Shown here: one piece after another, positions 54,008 through 60,000 of the stretch
How the letters are laid out: each line of letters opens with the position of its first letter
How positions within the stretch are numbered: position 1 is the stretch's first letter
Source of the DNA: Takakia lepidozioides
Taxonomy: Eukaryota > Streptophyta > Takakiopsida > Takakiales > Takakiaceae
Length of the DNA stretch: 60,000 nucleotides
Reading direction: 5' to 3'
Assembly (NCBI GenBank): GCA_030704615.1
Contig: CM060732.1
Span: 69,237,053-69,297,052, forward strand
Program-made: the position numbers and the translations under genes
Notes under the pieces: generated by a model
What the model was told of the DNA's origin: nothing
Database searches by the model: none
Seen by the model: only the letters and a program-made list of their open reading frames with translations

Positions 54008-54331
54008 ATGTGTATGTGTACGTACGTTTACCTACCTACCGTCCGTTTCGGAAATGTTTATTTTCCGGTGAGAGTTGAGGGCTCAATCGGAGAGAGAGGG
54101 AGAGAGAGTGTGAGTTGGGTTGGCAATGCAACGGCCGTCAACGATGAGGCAGAATTCTTGGCTCTGTCTGGTCTGCAGCAGTTATGTGAGGAGAAGGTCC
54201 AACTTGAGTTGGAAGCGAAGGAAGTTGAAATGTTGAATTCGAAGGCAAGATGTGATGAGTTACAAGCGATGTTGAAAATGCTAAAAACTAGAGAGGCTGG
54301 GGAATCAAGCACTAGTCCTTGCTTGGAATGA
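54008..54331 (+). CDS. Small coiled-coil ORF of unknown family
   Basis: A 107-residue frame. The second half, ALSGLQQLCEEKVQLELEAK and EVEMLNSKARCDELQAMLKM, is a good amphipathic coiled coil with Leu at heptad spacing. The first half is low-complexity (MCMCTYVYLP). It ends SSTSPCLE. The 28-bp repeat seen at 53,714 lies inside the coding frame (GNATAVND). It might be an exon of a larger gene or of a transposon protein; there is no family match. Confidence 0.35.
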   Translation: MCMCTYVYLPTVRFGNVYFPVRVEGSIGERGRESVSWVGNATAVNDEAEFLALSGLQQLCEEKVQLELEAKEVEMLNSKARCDELQAMLKMLKTREAGESSTSPCLE

Positions 54332-57120
54332 GCGTGTGTTGCACACAAATGTTGATTTTTAGACTGTGTGATTTCTTACCTCTTTTGGAATCAACACGGG
54401 ACCCAATCGGAAGTTCTAGGGTGCTCACTCAGTACATTAGATTAATCATCAGCGGAAGGGTTGCTTGGGAAACAATGATACAAGTAAAGGTCGGATTTGA
54501 ACTGCTGAATGTCAATGACTACATGCCAAAAGTAGGAGACGCAACGAGTGTCTGTCCCTGTTAGCAAATTCGAAAGCCTAGCACATAGTGCCAACTAGCC
54601 AACAAATAGCAATTGGAACCCACGCACATATGGAGTCTGTAGTAAAGCAGAGAACCAACCAGATGCATGTCTTCTAGAGCACAATTACTAGTACCAGCAA
54701 AGCCTGTGTCCATCCACTCCTACCAGCCATTGGCAGCAGAGTTGCACCCCCTAACACTCAACCTGGTTCGGGTTTAGTGTCCCGAGGTTCCCATACGAGC
54801 CTAAAGAGACAGCCCTCAGCCTGGCTTACCTCTCTCACTATGTCTGTTTCTGCTGTGTGGACATCTGGCATGAACTTTCCGATTTTTGTCTGCCAGTCTT
54901 TTTTTCATGTCAGTTGGTGCAAGTTCCGTGCTGTTATGCCTGGGGAAAAGGGCAACTTCACTTCGTTGATTCTGCGGTATAAGAGTGTAAGTTGGCTACA
55001 CATGTTGTGCTAGACAACCCAATCTCTTGCAGGCAGTTCGCAATCACCTCGTACTTATCTGGGAAGTGGAAGGGTGTTTCCAGGATTTGTCATGCTCATC
55101 ATTATCATGGGCGTGTGATTTTTGAGTGTTAAGTTTTTTTCTGTTTGCCCTAAATTATTGGACTATTGTTCGTTGAGTTAACAAGCTTTATGTACATGAC
55201 ATTGTGTGTGCTGTAGACACATCCACATGATTATGCCAGCTCTGGTGTTGAGCTATGGGTTGGTGCAGACTACACAGTTTTGTAGGTTGAGACTGTGGCC
55301 CAACTTGGGGTTCTGTCTGTTCCTTTGCATGCATTAGGCCTCCAGTTTGCTACCAGTTCACATGTGAGAAACGTGAATTATATCATATACGTATGTCAAT
55401 TTTGAACTATATATGGACATGGTAAGCTGGAGTATGTGCGGTTGCACCAAAGTAGTACCTGCATTCATGGCCCTGTGAAACATAAGATCTATCAGACAAC
55501 TTTTGGCCAACTTGAAGAAGAAAACGTCTTTCAAACAAGCAGCTCACAGTAAGTTAATCCTCACCACTATAACCCCAAAAGTGTAACCCCACTACATGTA
55601 GCCTCAGCTCCTCTCACCCTATCTAACCCTACATCATGCCACCCCGCCCCATGTCTGCCTTCACACCTTCTTGATGCATTTGTTCAAACTGTTGAAAAGC
55701 CTCTGCACAAATCAATTTTCATCATTAGAAGTCTACTGTGAGACTTCCTTTGCAGGGAAAAGAGAAAGAGAGTAACAAACCAACATTGTAACAAGGAGTG
55801 GCATGCAAAGTCCTAGAAAGTAGAAATACACAGTAAATGAGGTTGCAGTAGTGAAGCTAATTTCCACAGCGCTGCTCGAGGTTGTAGCGTTTCCAGATTC
55901 CAAAACACTTGCATGTTCATTAGCCGTCTGTCATGCCCGACTCATCAGACAACACCCCTTAAACGTACTCACAAGACCTCATTCAGCCACTTACTTCCCA
56001 TTAGAAAAGTTGTATCAATGCTGGTCACTCACCCTCATAAGTCAATTTTGTGTAAAACTGTGTTAATCAAAGAACGGAAGGAAGTGTGTTCGTCTGTTCC
56101 CTCAATGTCTTTGCTTTTCCGTTTGTCGTCTCAGCACTCCAACGACCTCAAGATGGTAACTTAATCTAAATTGTTTTCTAGCTTTCAGCCCAGGATCAGA
56201 CTCCACCTATAGAAAATTGATAGAAACAGACATAAGTTCTTTTACCCTTAGAATTTGTGGCTCGGAAATCTGGTCGGCTTTTGACATTAGTTTCAGCCTC
56301 TCATTTTACAATAATAGGGTCATGAATGCAAGCGTGCGAGAAGGACGGTGGGCCCGTTGTCCGGACGAGGGGCGCCCCCCCACCCGCCGCTACCCGCGGT
56401 CACCCACTGCTGCCGCGGCTGCCCCTCCCGGGGTCCGTCCACCGGCCGCTCCGCTGTGGCCTATCCGCTGGGGCGGGTCCACTGGGGCTAGTCCGCTGCG
56501 GCAGGCCCGCTCCCGGTAGTCCGCCCGCCCGCAAGATCTAGGCCGTCCAGGATTAATCCCATCGCAGCCCTCCAATTTAGGGCCTTATCTCGCCATTGCC
56601 ATCAGGATGTCGCTCTTTGTTGTACGAAACTGCGGTGCGTGCGGGCGGTAGTCGTTGCCTGGCACAGTGTTCGTGTCTTTGAGTTTTCGTGACATTTTGT
56701 GATGATGTGGAAGGGCAGGAGATGAGTCGGAGCCCTACAGCCACCATCGTGCATATGCTTCCACTATTTTCGTCATTTTTTTGTTGCTGCTGGGGCCGTT
56801 TTTGTGATTTCATTATACATGTAATGCGTTTTACCCACTTGGTTTGGCCTCTGTCCGGTCATCGCAAAATGGCCAATGTGTTGTTAGGGTTTATTCCACT
56901 GGGTGGACCGATTACAAGCCTGCCTAAAGACGACCTTAGTTTACATTTGGGATATGGTGTCGTTCAATTTTATAATTATTCATGTTGAGGTAGCCGCATC
57001 CGTCCGTCAGATCACCTCCTCAGTCTGGAACGGTAACCCATGGGCAAGATGATAGCGAAAATTGCCAAAGCATATGCACATGAGGGCGTGTAAAAACATT
57101 GCAGATCCCATATCCAGCCA
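54332..57120. other. About 2.8 kb without recognisable genes
   Basis: Open frames at 54,777-55,013 (plus) and a short exon-like piece near 55,215-55,360 (SSGVELWVGADYTVL, with an in-frame TAG) are the only coding hints; neither is recognised. 56,330-56,540 is GC-rich and low-complexity (CCGCTGCG words). 53,950-54,050 holds a TACC/TATA-type simple repeat. Confidence 0.45.
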
Positions 57121-57790
57121 TGAATTGTTATGTGTGTCTTGGGCAGAGTTATCGTCAGTCTGTCAATTGTGTCTGTTGGGCTGTGTTAGCCTCAGACTCC
57201 TGAACTATCTCACATCTACAGTATGGGTCTCCCTGTAAAAAAGTCGGGTTCGACAGCAAATACTTGTTGGCCTGGATATCCATATGTATGTTGCTTCATG
57301 TGTCTTGCTTCGTTGGTCTGGTAATCGGAACCTCTTCGGGAGGCTGTGTCCTCACATCGGTCTGGAATATGTTCGCGAGTCTGTTGCGATGTTAGTCTGT
57401 CTTGACAATGGTCTTGCGGCGTTTGTGTACGCTGGTCTGTTGTGAGAAACTGTGAAACCATGGTGCCGCGTCGAAAATTTGGCTGTATACCCTGCCGTCT
57501 GCCAGTCTGTTGTCCTGCCAGTCTTTTCAGCTAGTCTGTTGTCTCTGTTGCACCGTCAGTCTAGTCTGCCTGCAGCTTGTTACAAAGGGCGACGGAACAA
57601 TGACCATGTTGACCTGCCAGTCTATTGACCTGCCAGTTTGTCTGTTTTGTATAATCTGTTTCGTCGTCAGCCTGTTGTAGTCGGGTGGACCAGCTTACTG
57701 GATTACGTGTTGGTCTGCTCAAATCGCTCTGCTGATTCTAGTCTGCTGGACTTTGTCTGCTATTCACTCGATCTGCTGTGCACTGGGTAG
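57121..57790 (+). repeat. GTCTG-rich region, first part
   Basis: I count about 15 GTCTG words on the plus strand in 670 bp (chance would give under one), often as CAGTCTGTTG or TAGTCTGCT. The spacing is irregular. There is no coding frame. Confidence 0.75.
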
Positions 57791-58193
57791 ACCTAGTAAA
57801 TGCAGCGGCGTCAATCATGGCGTGCCACGTCGTGCCGTTGGTGTACTGCATTTTCGCTCTCGGGTCAGCTTGAACTTCAACTTCGTCTTCCCGCCGGTGC
57901 TGTGGTCTGTTTTTATGTCAACATCTCTCTTTCTTGCGCAGACTTCTTTCTGCGCGCAGATTTGGAGAGTCATCTTAGACCCCAACAGTTGCCAAGACCG
58001 TTGCTCCCATAGCCCGTTGCGTTCCTCGTCTTCTGCTGTGTACTTGTCGTTTTGGTTTTGGCTTCTCTGTCTATCCTCGTATATAGTGTTCGTTCTCGCC
58101 GGTTCTCGCACTTTCTGTTTTCCTCCATTCTTTGCACTTCTCCCTTTTTGTTGGGCCCTCTACCTTTCTCTGTTGTGTTGTGTTGTATAGGCG

Positions 58194-59363
58194 ATGGAGG
58201 AAGCCTGCGTGGAGGGCGGACCCGACTAGATTGACTTTGTGCACGTCACGCGTTTGAAGAAGCTGCGAAGATATTGGTACTCACCAAAGGAGTACGATCG
58301 CAAAATAGTGGAAGCATGTATTGATCTCCATGTAGCCAAGGAGGAGAACCCAGAATGGAAGAAGGATAGGCTCAGGTGTCCTTTATGTGAGGAAGCCATA
58401 AAGGATAAAATCCAGTTGAACCACCATTGTGTGGACATAGGTTGCAAGGGTACCATTCCACCGAATTTCAAGCCGTGGCCCATACCGGTATCGCACAAAG
58501 CTAAAGATGAGGTTGTTTTCAATAGCCGCGGCGCAAACCCAATTCCACGAAGTACAGAGGAATTGCGCCAACGGTACTGGCGGGCTGCTGGAAGGATGCA
58601 ACTGTGCAGCCTGGAGGAAGTGTCTGTGCCTCCCCGCAAGTGAAAACTCAGTGATGGGGCAAAAAAAAAAGCGGGAGCGAAAGCGGCAAGGTCTGCTCGC
58701 GATGCAAACCTGTCAGTCCTGCAGGGGGGTCCGTCCGAAGCGCGTAAGGCAAGCTCTGCTTGGGATGCAAGCATTGCGGGCCTACATGGGAATCCGCTCG
58801 ATGCGCGCCAGACCAGAAAGTCCCGGCAGACTATACCCACCAGTTCCTCCAGTGAGTCTGAGTCTGCCGATGTTCTGCCCCGCCGGTCTGCCGAGCGTAC
58901 CGACAACATCATCCGAAATAATGACTTCGAAGGGCAAGGTCCACTGTCCAGTGCAATGGATATTGCCTTATCTGAGAGGACAAACTTGGACATGCTCATA
59001 GACAGCCTCGACGACAACACCTCTCTTGCCCACACCGCCCAGGAGACCCAGCAGCCTGGTCTGCGGTTTGGGCAGACCGAAGATATGGGACCTGAAAAGA
59101 CCACCCACAAGTCTGCTGGTCCAGCCTGCCCGGGAACATTGCACCTACTTTGGTTTGGCGTCCTCCCACCGGTCTGCCCACCCCAAGATGATCCGCAGTT
59201 CTTCCCCTTTTTCTTCAGATATGTGCAGACAGGACGGATAACATCAAGTATTCGGGAAGCCAAAGAAAAGTGGTTGAATGCCATGCGTGATGGCGATGCG
59301 GGCAACATACTTGATGAGGTAATGCTATCAAACCATTCCTACAATTTTCTGCATTTTTTTTAG
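58194..59363 (+). pseudogene. Stop-interrupted ORF with a zinc-finger-like motif, family unknown
   Basis: A single frame runs from the ATG at 58,194 (MEEACVEGGPD) to a TAG at 59,361-59,363, with only a TAG (58,227-58,229) and a TGA (58,641-58,643) inside. The middle part reads LKKLRRYWYSPKEYDRKIVE, then RLRCPLCEEAIKDKIQLNHH and CVDIGCKGTIPPNF, a C-x2-C...H-H...C-type metal-site candidate. A KKKAGAKAARSARDAN stretch and a Ser-rich linker (IPTSSSSESESADV) follow, then ALSERTNLDMLIDSLDDNTS and a C-terminal SSIREAKEKWLNAMRDGDAG. It lies between the two GTCTG-rich stretches, and its own codons contain AGAC/GTCTG words. It may be a transposon protein; no family match. Confidence is for the presence of a decayed gene, not its role. 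Confidence 0.5.
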
Positions 59364-60000
59364 ACTACTGTCAATCAGTCTGCTAAACTTCAGCAGACTA
59401 TGCACGTCCATAGTTCGGTCTCTTAGTTATTCTGCCCCAGTCTCTGGAGTCTGCTAAAGGAAGTCGTCTGCTCATTGCCATGGTCTGCTGAGTGTTGTGG
59501 TCTGCTGAGAGATCTTAGAGCTCCGAATGCCCAATGGATCATGTGTGTTTTGCTGCACAGCAGCCAGCTCCCGTATGAACCGACTTGTGGTTAAGCCGAC
59601 ATACCTATTTCTTGTGTTGTCGCGTAGTCTGCCCATCTGTGGAAGACTTCAGCAGACTGCATACGTCCATAATTAGGTCTTCTGAATGTTTTTATCTGCT
59701 GAAGTCCAGATTGTCTGCTAAGGTATGAGTGTCTGCTAAATATCATGGTCTGTTGGTATTGTGGGCTGCTGATGGTCTATTGATTGTCTACTGAGTGTTA
59801 TTAAATTCAGTCAGTCGAATGGATCTGGTCTGTCCGATGAAGTTCATTTGCCTTTTGCTGCACAACACACTGCTCAGTCTATTCGCAAAGCCATATCAAC
59901 TTGGCGGACGCCACGTCAGAAACCTCCTTTGCAAGTGCGTGAGGTGCGGCTTGAAGTGCAGTGGGTTCGCGAGTACATGATGAAATAGCCCGGATCAGCA
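59364..60000 (+). repeat. GTCTG-rich region, second part
   Basis: Many copies of GTCTGCT(A/G)A and the inverse AGCAGACT. A block with CTTCAGCAGACT...CGTCCATA at 59,392 recurs at 59,648. No confident gene is seen before the window ends. Confidence 0.7.

Overview
This window looks like nuclear DNA of a land plant. The best guess is a seedless plant with a large, repeat-rich genome (fern or lycophyte), but the species cannot be named from sequence alone. The reasons are a long DYW-type pentatricopeptide (PPR) gene with near-identical tandem repeats, plant L1-type LINEs, tRNA-derived SINEs, Ty3/Gypsy chromoviruses with a tRNA-iMet primer site, Mutator-like fragments and several hAT elements. The only gene that looks intact is the PPR gene at 2,665-5,604 (minus). 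Almost everything else is mobile DNA or broken genes.

Layout. 1-7.1 kb: a truncated PPR-DYW tail (plus), a LINE remnant, the full PPR gene (minus) and a 576-bp tandem duplication of that gene's 5' end. 7.1-12.4 kb: a SINE split by a 1,963-bp non-autonomous hAT element, then two 5'-truncated L1-like LINEs (minus). 12.4-24.8 kb: an array of a roughly 870-bp repeat, broken by a complete Ty3 chromovirus (14,093-21,039, target duplication ACTAT) and three small inverted-repeat elements. 24.8-32.0 kb: a second, more decayed copy of the same chromovirus (target duplication GCTTA), carrying a patch of Mutator transposase.

34.2-48.8 kb: a leucine-rich-repeat receptor-like protein pseudogene (minus), cut in two by a 13,349-bp hAT-type element (34,460-47,808). 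The ends are fixed to the base: an 8-bp duplication CCCCAAGG flanks it, and removing the element plus one duplication copy rejoins the LRR reading frame exactly. Besides a BED/DUF659/hATC transposase (minus, broken), the element carries a protein-kinase-like gene (plus, broken) and an unrecognised coiled-coil gene (minus). Three arrays of about 30-bp palindromes (arms TGCGACCACC / GGTGGTCGCA, spaced about 50 bp) sit near the left end, in the middle and near the right end. Each lies 20-65 bp from a TATA box (TATATAAGG-like) of one of the three genes. This large cargo-carrying hAT element with a palindrome/promoter module is the best candidate for an undescribed system.

48.8-60 kb: an AT-rich block of unrecognised minus-strand ORFs including a RING-like one, a Mutator transposase N-terminal half (plus), an exon-sized NSUN/RsmB methyltransferase remnant (minus), and a 3-kb region very rich in GTCTG/AGTCTGCT words surrounding a stop-interrupted zinc-finger-like ORF.

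Many reading frames are broken by single-base indels, and the two LTRs of the younger chromovirus differ only by three 1-nt indels. Some frameshifts may therefore be assembly errors rather than real decay.
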